Positions 23,791 through 36,100 are shown, counted from the first letter of the stretch. The stretch is DNA of 64,000 bases from Linyphia triangularis (GCA_963978545.1 OZ021723.1:4588001-4652000); one strand, 5' to 3'. The notes: a model not told the origin generated them from the letters alone. Made by a program: numbers and translations.

Positions 23791-26668
23791 GTGCTTATTG
23801 TTGTTATTCTTCCTCCACTGTTCCTACTTAATATGTACTTTGTGATGTTGAGAACTGCAGCTGATGATGCTTCAAATATATAACACCGTTAATGCTACTG
23901 AAAACCAAAATCAACAGCAAAAAAACAGTGCTTGGTAAAAATATTAATGATTGAAACAAATAAATGAAATACCATCTAAATAAATTTACACTGTAGAATT
24001 CTTCAAAGCTCAAGTGTGACAATATTTCATGAAAATATGACTTCTGAGTTAAATTTGAATCGTTCTGCCACAATAAAATTTAAATTAATGCTCTCGAATC
24101 AATTTAAAATGTTTTTCCATAAAACTGATTTTGAGTTTGGACGACTCCTATGTAAAAAATAAATGGTAGCAGTTAGGTACAAAAGAACATCAAAAGTGTA
24201 TAAATACATCAACTAAAATAATTAGATGATTTTAATATTTTATATTTTGATTCTTTGTTTCAGTAACATGCAAAAAATAGAACTATTGCGTCGTACTATG
24301 TATTTATATATGAAGTATATATAGTTTATTTTACCAACTTTAGAATTATATACTTTACATCATTACAAAATTAAAACCCATACTCCGTCAAAAATTACAA
24401 AATTTTCGTTTCCTCCATCTCTATTTTAAAATGTAACTGAAGAATTCATTAACTTTCAATCTTCTTATTCTTCCTATTTATTAAAAATAAATCATTTTAA
24501 TAATAATTTTCTAGATAATCTTATTTAACAATAATGTTCTTCTTATTTAGCAATAAAAGTTGAACTATTATGGACGATTTAAATTTTTATACTATTTTTA
24601 AACGATTTTTTCTTTTCCTTTTTTTTTTTTTTTTTTTTTTATTTCTTTCGACGATTCCTTTTTCTTCTTTTTTGCAAAACTAGAATTGATAAATGATACA
24701 CGGATCTAAATGTAAATATTTCCGTTTCTTGTAAATTGTTTATTTACAATTGCACATTGTATGCATTCAAAGACTGTAAATTTTTAAGCTTTAATTAGAT
24801 GGGTGAGTCATAAGAAAAAGAATTTAAATTTTGCGGTCGTGAATGCAAGCACTTTCGTTTAAACAAGGGGTAATTATGTTTATTTTCTGATATTATAAAT
24901 TTCATCTATCTTGTGATACGGAAGTTAAAACCAATACAGTTTTAATGTACCTGGGTCCAATCAATGCTATTTGTTAGAAAATGGAAGTTAAAAAAAACGA
25001 TTTATCCAATATTTTTGGGATGTTCGGATAATACACACCAGATGGCAGCATGATATAAAAGAGAAAATCGTAATTTTAGCACTTTTAGAATACCTTAGGT
25101 ATCTTGTATCTCTCAGCAGTAGAATACAATATAGAACTTTAATGAACATTTAAAAAAAAGTAATTCCATTAAGTAATCTTAAATGTGCATGCAAGCTGTA
25201 CAAGGACACACTAGTATATGCGAATAAAAGGAAAACTGCAGTTCTAAGTCAATGATTAACATATTTCAGTTTTAAGAGTTGCTTCTTATAAAGAGAGAGA
25301 TTAAACATTGACTCTTGTTGGTTATTTACCAAAACACGAATTCAATATCCAATGAGATGCATCCAGAGCTTATATTATAGAGGTTTGATTTTGGCATTTG
25401 AAAATGAATGTGTTTTGCTAATATGGTTGTTCAAAACTTGCATTAAATACAACAGTAGAAGGAAGTGTACAATTATTCATTCTAATTAGTGAAAATAATT
25501 AATGCTAAATATTGAAATTAATTCAAGATAAAAAAAAAAATAGAGTAAAGTAAAATATATAAACTTTGTGATACAAATAATTACTATGTAATATTTTTTT
25601 TTTTACATTTTTTCAAAACATAAAATTAAAGTATAAAAATATTGAATCATCCAAATATTTTGTATTGCTTAACTATACAAGAAACACACTAAATGAGTCA
25701 TTTAATCTATGCATATACAAAACAACCACTATCATTAATTTAACAACCCAAACAAAAAAAAGTACAGAAAAAAACTGCAAAGCCATTAATGCCATTAATT
25801 TTTGGTAAGAATTGCTTATTGAAACTAGATTTAATGAAATTAATGTTACTGCAATGCGAAAAACATAAAACTTTGAATAAACTTAATTATCGAATCACAA
25901 AAACTTCACGATTTTTAAGTAAACATATCACTAGGGATATGCTATCTAATCACACAAATTTTCATTCCGTTTACGAAATTAATGAGGTTATAGCTACATT
26001 AGTTCAAAATTCTTTAAAATAATATATTCTAAATAGTGTTATATACTTAGTTAATTTAATTAAATGTTTTAAATGTTTACTTCTACAGGAAAAGAAAACT
26101 GTTTCATATACAAAAAGAAGTTTTATTCGACAAAAAAAAAAAAAAAAAAAAAAAAAAACACCTATCCCCAAATTAATTTCCCCAGTGTGAGTAAATAAAA
26201 GTTAGTAAAAATTAAAATTAACCTCCGCTTTGTTCGTTTGTTTACTTGAGTCTTATTTTTAGCAATCCTTTGCCATCAATAGAGTCTATTATGTTTCGAA
26301 TAAAATACTGAGACAAATACTTTCTTTGTGAAGGCAATGTATGCCTTACTACCAGGCACCATAATTAAGGATTTTGTTTTTCTAAAACTGATGTATTATA
26401 GGAAAATGTCTTTTCTCGTAAAGTACTGTCAAATGATTGTCTGTATTTAAATCAATTTAAATTTGTAGTCTTTAGCTTATCAATGTACAAATCATAGTGA
26501 ATAAAAAAGCTTATGGGGGCTTGGTACCCTTACAAATATTTTCATAGTTTGAAAAATTATAGTTTTTACATATTTGGAAGTATTACTAGGCAATAACTAA
26601 ATTTTATTTTAAAAATGTTCACATAGTGTTCTAAATTTTCAAAAAATTTATAATTCATAAAATTTTAA
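23791..26668. other. Unassigned AT-rich sequence
   Basis: No gene or known element was recognised. A T-run lies at 24619-24641 and an A-run at 26132-26158. Frames at 23828-24073 (minus) and 25789-26022 (plus) have no recognised motif. Confidence 0.4.
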
Positions 26669-26792
<124 letters not shown>

Positions 26793-27150
26793 CATTAGTT
26801 TTTATTTTTTGCAGTGAAACATAATTATTCTTAAGTTAACAATCTGGTAATGCTCCCAAACAACAATAAAATGTGTCAAAACGTATGAGACATTCGGTCA
26901 CGACACATCAGTTATAGGTTTTTCTGGTACTAGTTTTCTGAATTTCCTATAATTCGAGATATATACGTGATCCGTTTCGCCTTGAAAGACCTTCCGGAAG
27001 ATGCTAACTCGGATTACATTCAGATATGAGTTTTATGTAGTACTATATTGAAGACCTTGGAAAATATTACCAAAACTAAATGAGTCGGATCCCTTTTAAT
27101 ACTAAACTATTCATACATACTACGTTGGGGGAGGAAATAAGTGGTCAAAA

Positions 27151-27252
27151 TTATAGACATAAGAATCTGGCATCATCAGCTTTCTCTAATTGCTCTCTGA
27201 CAACCACACGAATAGCTCCCGCCGTTAAGTCTACCGCTTTGTCTGTTGCCAT
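27151..27252 (-). CDS. Possible short exon, start resembling a mitochondrial carrier (low confidence)
   Basis: On the minus strand, ATG 27252 opens 33 codons to a stop at 27153-27151. The first 14 residues, MATDKAVDLTAGAI, recall the N-terminus of ornithine-type mitochondrial carriers (SLC25A15 group), which begin with a similar DLTAGA stretch. That comparison is from memory and short. After it the sequence no longer fits the family; a GT lies right there (27210), but its context is a poor donor. The 27120-27620 stretch is clearly less AT-rich than its surroundings, and a SINE sits just upstream at 27298-27478. It could be a first exon, a pseudogene fragment or chance. Confidence 0.2.
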   Translation of the reverse strand: MATDKAVDLTAGAIRVVVREQLEKADDARFLCL

Positions 27253-27297
27253 GGATACAATACTAAAACATTTTCCACAGGCTATTCCAGAAGAGAG

Positions 27298-27478
27298 TTG
27301 GTTGGTTGTTTTCAGATTATCTGGCACCGTCAGCAACAAGAGGGCTATAATGCGCCGAAACATTCGTCATTAGACAAGCCAACATACATTTACAAACAGA
27401 AAATGACAACACGGGACTCGAACCCACAACCTCGCGGTCTAGAAGCTAGCACGCTAACCACTATACCGTTTTGTCGGC
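27298..27478 (-). mobile_element. tRNA-derived SINE (family A), copy 2, full length
   Basis: On the minus strand it starts gccgacaaaacggtatagtg and ends aaaacaaccaaccaa, 181 bp. A perfect 11-bp target duplication, ccagaagagag, flanks it (27287-27297 and 27479-27489). A-box and B-box are intact by eye. This copy and the one at 61424 help define the full-length 5' end. Confidence 0.95.
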
Positions 27479-27699
27479 CCAGAAGAGAGACTTTTAAATT
27501 TGAAGTAATGTAACGATTTTTGACGCCAATAGCATCTATGCACATCCCTATTATACATAAGTCAACGAGTCTTGTCTCTTTTCAACCGTCACCAAATAGA
27601 CTACGTGACGGGTATCTCTTCATAAGCAGACAGTAGATGGTTCATTGAGTGTTACTTTAAGGTATACATATACGTTGGGAATCGCAAAAATTGACCCAA

Positions 27700-28500
27700 A
27701 CATGCATTTTGGTTTTTTCATTCTAAAATGTTCTCCAATTCATTTTCTTTAAAATGATACCAATAACTTTCTTATGGTTAAAATACTTTTTTTAATTACA
27801 TGCAATTTCGTAAAGGTCGACGTTTAAAACATATTGGAAAAAAGAAAATGTCGAAAACTTTGAACTCAATTTCTGGAGAACTGCTTTTCAATGTTGAGTG
27901 AATGTACTCCAACTGTGATATCTTAAGAGTTAATTAACTGATTTTTAAAATTTAAACTGTATAATTTAGATAACATTTCAGAGTACGGGCTCTACTTGTT
28001 CACAAATATTTTGTTAAAAAATATAATTTTTTATGTATTTTAGAACATTTTTATTTTTGGAAATATTTTATTTTTTCTAGTATTTTCCATGCTAAATGTT
28101 AAAATTTAAAAAAATATATAAGTTATGCATTATATTTTGCTTGGTCCCGTGTATTACTTACCGTAATACCTTGTCTTTAATTTCCAGTAAGAAATTTGTT
28201 TCAAAACTAATTAGGTATTATTTTATCATAGTTGAAATTAGGCCTTAATAAGTGAATTAAAATTCAATTAATTAAATATTTTTTTTTTTTTTTATACTTT
28301 TTGTTACTGCAAATACATTACATTTCTTGCTCTTGTAATTCACACAAAAATTTGACACGCTGGCATAAGAAATAAAAAAAAAATTGTCCAATGTATATGT
28401 ATACCTTAAATATGAAATCTCTCAACATATTAAATTATAAAGCCCGTTTTCGATTCAATGAAAAGCTATATGTATATCCCAAACTTTATTATGGTATTTT
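27700..28500. other. Unassigned AT-rich sequence
   Basis: No gene recognised. A minus-strand donor-like TACG-GTAAGTAA lies at about 28160; the 15 codons before it are open in one phase but unidentified. A C-run of about 15 lies at 28511-28525 just beyond. Confidence 0.3.
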
Positions 28501-28725
28501 GATTCAAAATACCCCCCCCCCCCCCAGCACTGCTGTACCACGAAAAATCCGATGCAGGCCAACCAAATACCGAAGCTCACTTTTTAAACTACTCCCCCAA
28601 TCACGAAGAGCACAAGCAGAATATAGTCCTCAACGGGACCATTCAGAGAGGAACAAAGAACTCCCTTTCTCTCTGAAAAATGAAATATAAAAAAAAAGGA
28701 AAAGAGCATCTCTAAATGCACCTAC

Positions 28726-28754
28726 CTGCACGCTTGACATTTGGCTGCCCATTT
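28726..28754 (-). CDS. Candidate 29-nt exon, peptide MGSQMSSVQ
   Basis: On the minus strand, a long pyrimidine-rich tract ends ccgtgttgtgcag, a strong acceptor. It is followed by AA, then ATG (28752-28750) and nine codons MGSQMSSVQ, then cag-gtaggt, a strong donor with the intron starting at 28725. The peptide has an MGxxxS start, the usual form of an N-myristoylation site, so it could be the first coding exon of a membrane-anchored protein. The family cannot be named from nine residues, and no partner exon was found. The region 28540-29150 is less AT-rich than its flanks, which supports a gene-related element. Confidence 0.3.
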
Positions 28755-28984
28755 CTGCACAACACGGAGAGAGAAAATAAATTAAATTGAGAGAAAGAAA
28801 GAAAAGGACCGGAACAACGAAATTTGAAGTTTTATGGTTGTTTTTTTTACTCGAAACAAATTTCTTTTCGAAATTTGTCTTCGGTTGCAATTTGTGAAGC
28901 TATTCCGCTTCTTTGGTAACGGAAGCGGTTTTCGTGGAAGTCGTCTGGAGGAAAGATTTCGGAGTTGAAACTGAATTCCGTTGG

Positions 28985-29024
28985 TATAAAATTGACTTTT
29001 ACAAGTCTTTTTTCTCTTTCATTC
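28985..29024 (+). promoter_or_regulatory. Possible core promoter (TATA plus initiator)
   Basis: A TATA box (tataaaat, 28985) is followed 36 bases later by tcattc (29019-29024), which fits the arthropod initiator TCAKTY. The spacing is a few bases longer than usual. It lies in the less AT-rich stretch 28540-29150. The string ttctctttcattcaacag also reads as a splice acceptor, so the assignment is uncertain. Confidence 0.2.
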
Positions 29025-29460
29025 AACAGCCACTGAATTGGCTTGTAACCCAGAATTTTTATAACTTTGAACGGCTTTTGATGTGAAGTTTTAAAGGAGA
29101 ATTGGCTGTTTGGAATTCAGTTTTAAGTCTGGTTTCAACTGAAAAGAGTTCGAGTGATGAAATATCCATATGATATAAGAATCACTGGATGTTAGAAAGG
29201 GACTTCTGAACAGATACAAGATTTTATAGAAATGTAAAAATTTTCAGCTTGTAATAGAAAACAACATCAGATGGTAACTGTTTAGTAACTACCACTCCTC
29301 TAATAAAAGACACAGAAATCTCCTTTCAAATTCCATCGCTATTTCTGCCTTAGGGCTTATACGAAAATGAAAACAATAATTAATTACAGGGCAAATGCAG
29401 ATGTCTCCTTTTTAACATCAGAAATATTTTAATCTTTCGACCCTTTGATTCATACATTAA

Positions 29461-30177
29461 GGCGTCTTCTCACTTTAGGCACCTCGAAAATAGGCTATTT
29501 TAGCGATTTTTTTTCGAGGATTTTTGCAAACAATTATGGGATAAAATGGATCCTATATAATAAACACATCTTTCAAGTACAAGAAAAAAAATATTTTTTT
29601 GAACAATTATTATAATAAAACAGTAGCATCGAAAAACCCGTGTAGAAATGCAATGTTCGTGGCTTGTTGATGAAATTTCGGAAACTATCCGGCCGATTGT
29701 CATGAAATTTGAATGACATATTCTTCATAGTTATGGCTATACCGCATATCATCAGATTTTTGATATTCGCGAAAATAACAAAATGGCGCACGTTTTTCGA
29801 AAAAGTAAAAAAAACCGCGTTTTTTTGCAGGTTTTTTGTAAAAAAAAAATACTTCAAATCAAAATTTCAAAAATCTGAGGATATGCGCTATAACCATAAC
29901 TATGAAGAATATGTCATTCAAATTTCATGACAATCGGCCGGATAGTTTCCGAAATTTCATTAACAAGCCATGAACATTACATTTCTACACGGGTTTTTCG
30001 ATGCTACTGTTTTATTATAATAATTGTTCAAAAAAATAAAAAAAATAAAAATTTCTTGTACTTGAAAGATGTGTTTATTATATAGGATCCATTTTATCCC
30101 ATAATTGTTTACAAAAATCCTCGAAAAAAAATCGCGAAAATAGCCTATTTTCGAGGTGCCTAAAGTGAGAATACGCC
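29461..30177. mobile_element. Foldback / MITE element with ~310-bp inverted arms, TTAA-flanked
   Basis: The left arm from 29461 (ggcgtcttctcactttaggc) is matched in reverse by the right arm ending at 30177. The arms remain alike for about 310 bp each, leaving a ~90-bp centre. TTAA stands at both edges (29457-29460 and 30178-30181), the target duplication of piggyBac-type elements; a TA duplication cannot be excluded because TTAA contains TA. No transposase is inside, so it is non-autonomous. Confidence 0.92.
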
Positions 30178-30404
30178 TTAAGGCGTCATAAGAATCAAAT
30201 AAGAAGGCAATAGATTTCTTTTACTTGAAGATCTTACTTAATTCAGCGTAACTGAAGTTTTATAGTTTTATTTTGCAATATATTTTTTTGTAAAAGATCA
30301 CTTTAAATATGTTTGCATAACAAAAAGAAATCCAGAAATAGTACGCATATCACCTTACAATGACCAACTGTTGATCTAGTTACTATTTTCTCAATGATAT
30401 ATAC

Positions 30405-30583
30405 TGCCGACCAAACGGTATAGTGGTTAACGAGCTAGCCTCTACACCGCGAGGTAGCGGGTTCGAGTCCCGTGTTAGGCATGGGTGTTTGTAAATGTAT
30501 GTTGGCTTGTTTAATGACGAATGTTTCTGCGCATTATAGCGCTCGTGTTGCTGAAGGCGCCAGATAAGCTGAAAACAACCAAC
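30405..30583 (+). mobile_element. tRNA-derived SINE (family A), copy 3
   Basis: It begins tgccgaccaaacggtatag and ends gaaaacaaccaac. A 14-bp target duplication, tcaatgatatatac, flanks it (30391-30404 and 30584-30597). The body has several substitutions relative to other copies, so it is older than copies 2 and 7. Confidence 0.95.
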
Positions 30584-30819
30584 TCAATGATATATACAAT
30601 CAGAAAAAAATTCGAAGAAACGTTTATTTCATATTATGTCATTTGTAGTGAATATACTATACTATATAAGTGTAAAATTTGAAATCAAAATGTAAACTTA
30701 GAAAAGCCTCTTTAATACTAGAAAACTGCAAAAATTCATTTTGTATTTTGCAAAGGTTATTACAATATACAAATTAACCCTAAATATAAATTATTAATTG
30801 TTATCTGCTTTTCATCGTA

Positions 30820-31315
30820 GTTGAAAGGGCGACGGCAAGTTAGGTACATCATAGAACCCCATTCTGAATTTCTTATGGAATGTAAAAGAAAGCTAGAGGA
30901 TTATGAATATACTGGTCTGCTGGAACAAAAATGGCCGAAACTGTACAACAATCGTCTTTTAATGAGTTGAACTACATCCGATTACCAAAACATGAACATA
31001 TCTTTTGTCTGGTAACTCACCACTCTTTAATTTTCAATCAAGAAGATTGCAAACGATTTTTCCTTCCCGGCACTAAGATCTTTCATCTTTTAAAAGTCAG
31101 CCATGTTGACAATGAGCTTTACGTCATCAAGAACGCAATATTTAACGCCAACTTAGCTCACTCTTTTAAAAGAAGGAAGTATTTTTCGTCAGAGAATAAA
31201 AACCGTCTGCACCCTTCCCCGTTGAAAATTAAAGAGAAAAGGGTTACCACATAGAATATAATACTCATTATTTGACAAGTTATGACGTATTTGGATATTG
31301 GATTTAGTTCAATTC
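30820..31315 (+). mobile_element. TA-type inverted-repeat element, degraded copy
   Basis: The left end (gttgaaagggcgacggcaag after TA) matches the ends at 50371 and 55966 with many changes. It continues through recognisable phrases (tggtctgctggaacaaaaat, atgagttgaactacatccga). The right end is lost. Two open frames in it (30931-31254 and 31298-31579) follow the repeat's own sequence and are not considered genes. Confidence 0.75.
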
Positions 31316-31317
31316 AA

Positions 31318-31385
31318 TGGTCCACATCGGGAATTAGCCAGTGCCGAGCCAATATTGGCAAGTGGTTTTGTGCTACTGGTGTTTA
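31318..31385. mobile_element. Fragment related to the nested element at 5284-5625
   Basis: The phrases tggtccacatcgggaattag and gccaatattggcaagtgg, ending ttttgtgctactgg, match the right half of 5284-5625. Only about 70 bp remain. Confidence 0.4.
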
Positions 31386-31769
31386 TGAAAAATGTATGGT
31401 TACTAGCTGAAAACCCGTGCTCTTCTACGAAATTTTATCATATGCATTTCAATAATCAAAAGACGTTCATGCATTTCACAATTCGGCGTTTGATCCCGTT
31501 TCGACCTTTAAAATTTGGTTTATCACAATCGGAATACCTAACTTTATTTATGTATCGATTAACTATTTTAAAGGGCTAAATATCCCTTGTAGACACGTGT
31601 TCCAAATTTTTTTTATAATTGTGGCTGTATTGGAAATAGAGCATTGGGATATTCCTCGTTTGAAATGGTTCGACTCCCTTTAGGTCCTTTAAAATAGTTA
31701 ACCGAGATCAGAATAGCTTATTTGCTTGCTCTTTATCTAAGTTTAAATTTTCAGAGATGCGATTATAGA

Positions 31770-32640
31770 GGGGAAGTGGACCATTTGAATATCCCTCGTT
31801 TGAAACATTTAGTCCCCTTCGATCTTTTAGCAGTTAATCGAGAATGAAATAGCTTACCTTTTTAACACTTGTACCATATTTCAGAGTTGTACTTCATTGG
31901 AAGAGGGACATTGCTCTATTCCTCGTTTTGAACGAAACGACCCCTTTTAAGCCCTTTATAATTGTTTGATCAACATCGAATAGTTTATTTTTTTTATGAT
32001 TGCCCATGTTAACATTTGCAGCAAATTTCAGAGTTGTAATTACATTGAAAGTTATACATTTCAAAATTCCACGTTCAGAACGTAGAGGGGAAGTGGACCA
32101 TTTGAATATCCCTCGTTTGAAAAGTTCAGTCCCCTTCGATCTTTTAGCAGTTAATCGAGAATGAAATAGCTTACCTTTTTAACACTTGTACCATATTTCA
32201 GAGTTGTACTTCATTGGAAGAGGGACATTGCTCTATTCCTCGTTTTGAACGAAACGACCCCTTTTAAGCCCTTTATAATTGTTTGATCAACATCGAATAG
32301 TTTTTGTTTTTTTATGATTGCCCATGTTAACATTTGCAGCAAATTTCAGAGTTGTAACTACCATTGGAAGTTATACATTTAAAAAATTCCACGTTCAGAA
32401 CGTAGAGGGGAAGTGGACCATTTGAATATCAATCGTTTGAAAGGTTCAGTCCCCTTCGATCTTTTAGCAGTTAATCGAGAATGAAATAGCTTACCTTTTT
32501 AACACTTGTACCATATTTCAGAGTTGTGCCTTCATTGGAAGAGGGGCATTGCTCTATTCCTCGTATTGAACGAAACGACCCCTTTTCAGCCCTTTATAAT
32601 TGTTTGATCAACATCGAATAGTTTATTTTTTTTATGATTG
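31770..32640. repeat. ~318-bp direct repeats, 2-3 copies
   Basis: The phrase gggaagtggaccatttgaat occurs with anchors at 31774, 32091 and 32411 (spacing 317 and 320). Copies are nearly identical over most of the unit, so the duplication is recent relative to the rest of the element. Confidence 0.9.
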
Positions 32641-33198
32641 CCCATGTTAACATTTGTAGCGAATTTCAGAGTTGTAACTACATTGGAAGTTATACTTTTC
32701 AATATTCCACGTTCAGAACGTTTCAACCTTTTTCGTTCCATTAAAATTGTTTTTTCGACATCGGAATAGTTGTATTTTTCTGTTATTGCCTTTGTTGACA
32801 TTTGTACCAAATTTCAGAGCTGCTACTATATTGGAAGTGGAATATTTTAATATCTCCCGTTTAAAACGGTTGACCCTTTTTCTACCTCCTAATAGTGATT
32901 AATTGACATCGAATTAACGTACTTTATCTGTGTTTGCCCTTGGTACTGAATTTCAGATTTGTGACTACATTGGAACATTTCGACCCCTTTTCGTCCCCTT
33001 AAAATTGGATTATCAACATCGGAATGGCTTTCTATTTCCATGCTTGCCCTTGTCATTTGCACCAAATTTTAGAGTAGTGACTACATTGGATGTGGGACAT
33101 TTTAATATTTCTCGATTGGAACGTTTCAGACCCCTTTAATTGGTAAATCGATATCGGTATAGTTTAATTTTTCCGTGCTTTCCCTTGTTACCAAATTT

Positions 33199-34160
33199 CA
33201 GAGTTGTGACTACATTAGAAGTGCGGCATTTCAATGTCCCACATTTGGAATTGATCGACTTCTTAACTGCCTTAAAACGTCTTTAAAGTCTTAAAACTGT
33301 TTTTCAGAGTTGTGACTACATTAGAAGTGCGGCATTTCAATGTCCCACATTTGGAATTGATCGACTTCTTAACTGCCTTAAAACGTCTTTAAAGTCTTAA
33401 AACTGTTTTTCAGAGTTGTGACTACATTAGAAGTGCGGCATTTCAATGTCCCACATTTGGAATTGATCGACTTCTTAACTGCCTTAAAACGTCTTTAAAG
33501 TCTTAAAACTGTTTTTCAGAGTTGTGACTACATTAGAAGTGCGGCATTTCAATGTCCCACATTTGGAATTGATCGAGAACTTAACTGCCTTAAAACGTCT
33601 TTAAAGTCTTAAAACTGTTTTTCAGAGTTGTGACTACATTAGAAGTGCGGCATTTCAATGTCCCACATTTGGAATTTATCGACGTCTTAACTGCCTTAAA
33701 ACGTCTTTAAAGTCTTAAAACTGTTTTTCAGAGTTGTGACTACATTAGAAGTGCGGCATTTCAATGTCCCACATTTGGAATTTATCGACGTCTTAACTGT
33801 CTTAAAACGTCTTTAAAGTCTTAAAACTGTTTTTCAGAGTTTTGACTACATTAGAAATGCGGCATTTCAATGTCCCACATTTGGAATTTATCGACGTCTT
33901 AACTGTCTTAAAACGTCTTTAACGTCTTAAAACTGTTTTTCAGAGTTGTGACTACATTAGAAGTGCGGCATTTCAATGTCCCACATTTGGAATTGATCGA
34001 CGTCCTAACTGTCTTAAAACGTCTTTAAAGTCTTAAAACTGTTTTTCAGAGTTGTGACTACATTAGAAGTGCGGCATTTCAATGTCCCACATTTGGAATT
34101 TATCGACGTCTTAACTGTCTTAAAACGTCTTTAACGTCTTAAAACTGTTTTTCAGAGTTG
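33199..34160. repeat. 106-bp tandem repeat, nine full units
   Basis: The phrase cagagttgtg starts units at 33199, 33305, 33411, 33517, 33623, 33729, 33835, 33941, 34047 and (partial) 34153, always exactly 106 bp apart. It grew from the cagagttgtgactacatt phrase of the surrounding element. Units differ at only a few positions. Confidence 0.97.
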
Positions 34161-34240
34161 TGACTAAATGGGATGAGAGAGAATTAATGATGAGTGAGTC
34201 AATCAGTCAATAATGGCTTTGCCTTGTATATAGAATGATT

Positions 34241-34914
34241 ATTACAATATATTCTAGATGATTGGAGCAAAGAGTTCTATACGACTAAACGTTTAAGATA
34301 TATCGCCTTAGGAGATTTGTAGCAAACTAAAAAAGTTAAAAACTTTAAACTCGTAATATATACATCTTTTTATTTGTCATCATTAAATTAAACTACTTTT
34401 CATAGTAAAAAGTATAGTAGTAAGTCATAGTAGCTTAAGTCGGGTCGAAAAAGTTACATAATTTTTACCAAAAAAATACATTAGCTGTTGGTTAAAAACT
34501 TATGCATTTGGGGATGAACAATCGCAATTTTGAAAATCTATAATTTGCTTCGCAAAACACAACACGCGATGCCGTGCTTGTGATGCTTTCCCTTTCATTA
34601 TAACTTCCAAGTGATTCCTTTGTGGTGAGAAGAAGGCGCGTCAAAAGAGTAAAACAAAATTAACTTCCCTTTCAAGAACATTGTAAGTCTATTACACGAC
34701 AAGCTCTATAATAACAAAACGGAATGAACATGACCAGCATTCAAATTCAAACGTGCCTTGAAGGAAATGTATTGCTTTGGGGTTAATTTATTACATTTGT
34801 TTCGAAATGTGTAGTAATCATGGTAGTATTTATATTCTTAATTAGCGAGACATGGGCCTATAGATTTTTTTGCTAATTAAAATTGCACAATCGAATCTTA
34901 CATATTATTGCTGG

Positions 34915-34949
<35 letters not shown>

Positions 34950-35268
34950 ACGATACTTTTTTTCTCCATTTTTAAACAAAACAAAATTGATTAATTCACC
35001 AATTTAAAGGCTAACACGTCCGACGAATAGTTTTCATTGTAGATTTCTTTAAAAAAAGTGAAGTTAACAGAATCAGAAACAGTCCAAAAATTGTATTACC
35101 CACAATTTCACACCCAAAAATCGCAAACTCAGCACTTTGAGAAACCTAAGGAATCACGTCTATTAATAACATAATATAATATAAAATAGTATAGTATAGT
35201 ATAATATAGTATAGTGTAGCATATCACGGTATTTTCACGATTTTTTTTTTTTTTTTTTTTTTTTTTTG

Positions 35269-35304
<36 letters not shown>
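34241..35304. other. Unassigned sequence, long T-runs at its right end
   Basis: No gene recognised. Short-period atagt repeats lie at 35170-35225. T-runs lie at 34919-34946 and through 35241-35304 (broken once by gaa). Confidence 0.4.
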
Positions 35305-35305
<1 letters not shown>

Positions 35306-35770
35306 GAGGAAATGATGACACGGCTTTTACTAAATAAAAAATATAATTTAATCTTCTTTCAAAAGCTCACAAACTTCTTGGAACAACAAAAAAATCACTA
35401 TCAGCTTTCAGTACAAGCTACGGAACATTCCACTTCGAACACAGCGTTGATTCAGGCTCAGAAAGTAAACATCGTAAGCTTTCCGAACAGCAAACGATTC
35501 TCAACGCAATTTAACACGATTTCATTTTTAGTTTCTTGAATAGCGTCACGGCAGAAATTTCTAGAAAAATCCTGCCGACCAATTGACTGATCGAAATGCC
35601 TTGAAATTTCTCGAATGATTTGGGTGTTGTCACCTTTTCAACCTGAATTGTCACTGTTTACAAATTAAATTAAATAAAAATAGACCTTTGAAAATAAATA
35701 CGTCAGTTTTTACAATTTTATACAGAATAAAATAAAAAAGAACTTAAAAATAAATAAGTCACTGTTTACA
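35305..35770 (-). mobile_element. Solo-LTR-like sequence, copy C (reverse)
   Basis: On the minus strand it starts tgtaaacagtgacttatt at 35770 and contains ggttgaaaaggtgacaacac, like the two plus-strand copies. It ends gtgtcatcatttcctcc next to an A-run, without the final attcataaca. It has a local ~70-bp duplication near its start. The 78-codon frame 35303-35539 on the other strand is incidental. Confidence 0.5.
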
Positions 35771-35802
35771 ATTATTTACAGATAATTTTTGTAACAGTGT
35801 GG

Positions 35803-36100
35803 TGCCGACTAAACGGTATAGTGGTTAGCGTGCTAGCTTCTAGACCGCGAGGTTGCGGGTTCGAGTCCCGTGTTAGGCATGGGTATTTGTAAATGTATGT
35901 TGGCTTGTAAAATGACGAAATGTTTCGGCGCATTATAGCCCTTGTAACAGTGTGGTATGGTGTAGTGTAGTGAAGAGTGGTTAGCGTGCTAGCTTCTAGA
36001 CCGCGAGGTTGCGGGTTCGAGTCCCGTGTTAGGCATGGGTATTTGTAAATGTATGTTGGCTTGTAAAATGACGAAATGTTTCGGCGCATTATAGCCCTTG
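35803..36100 (+). mobile_element. tRNA-derived SINE (family A), copy 4, with a 156-bp tandem duplication
   Basis: The SINE starts at 35803 after gtaacagtgtgg (35791-35802), and this sequence returns at 35944-35955 after a truncated body, giving a 12-bp target duplication. The block from gtggttagcg at 35821 to 35976, which contains most of the SINE plus its right flank, is then repeated from 35977, so two SINE bodies stand in tandem. The duplication must postdate the insertion, because it includes the target-site copy. Confidence 0.92.

Larger units (their letters stand above)
31400..34240 (+). mobile_element. Long copy of the element family seen at 4570-5895
   Basis: The head (tagctgaaaacccgtgctct) is followed by many diverged units of the body phrase: a cctcgtttgaaa stretch, then cccttttaa, a ttaat-gacatcgaa stretch, tttgtaccaaatttcagagt and tgtgactacattgg. 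The tail gagtgagtcaatcagtcaat precedes ggctttgccttgtat. No transposase or reverse transcriptase is visible. Two local tandem expansions lie inside it (31770-32640 and 33199-34160). Confidence 0.7.

Noticed and set aside
30931..31579. Frames of 107 and 93 codons
   Set aside because: They run through a degraded inverted-repeat element and into a second repeat; the equivalent positions in other copies are not open.
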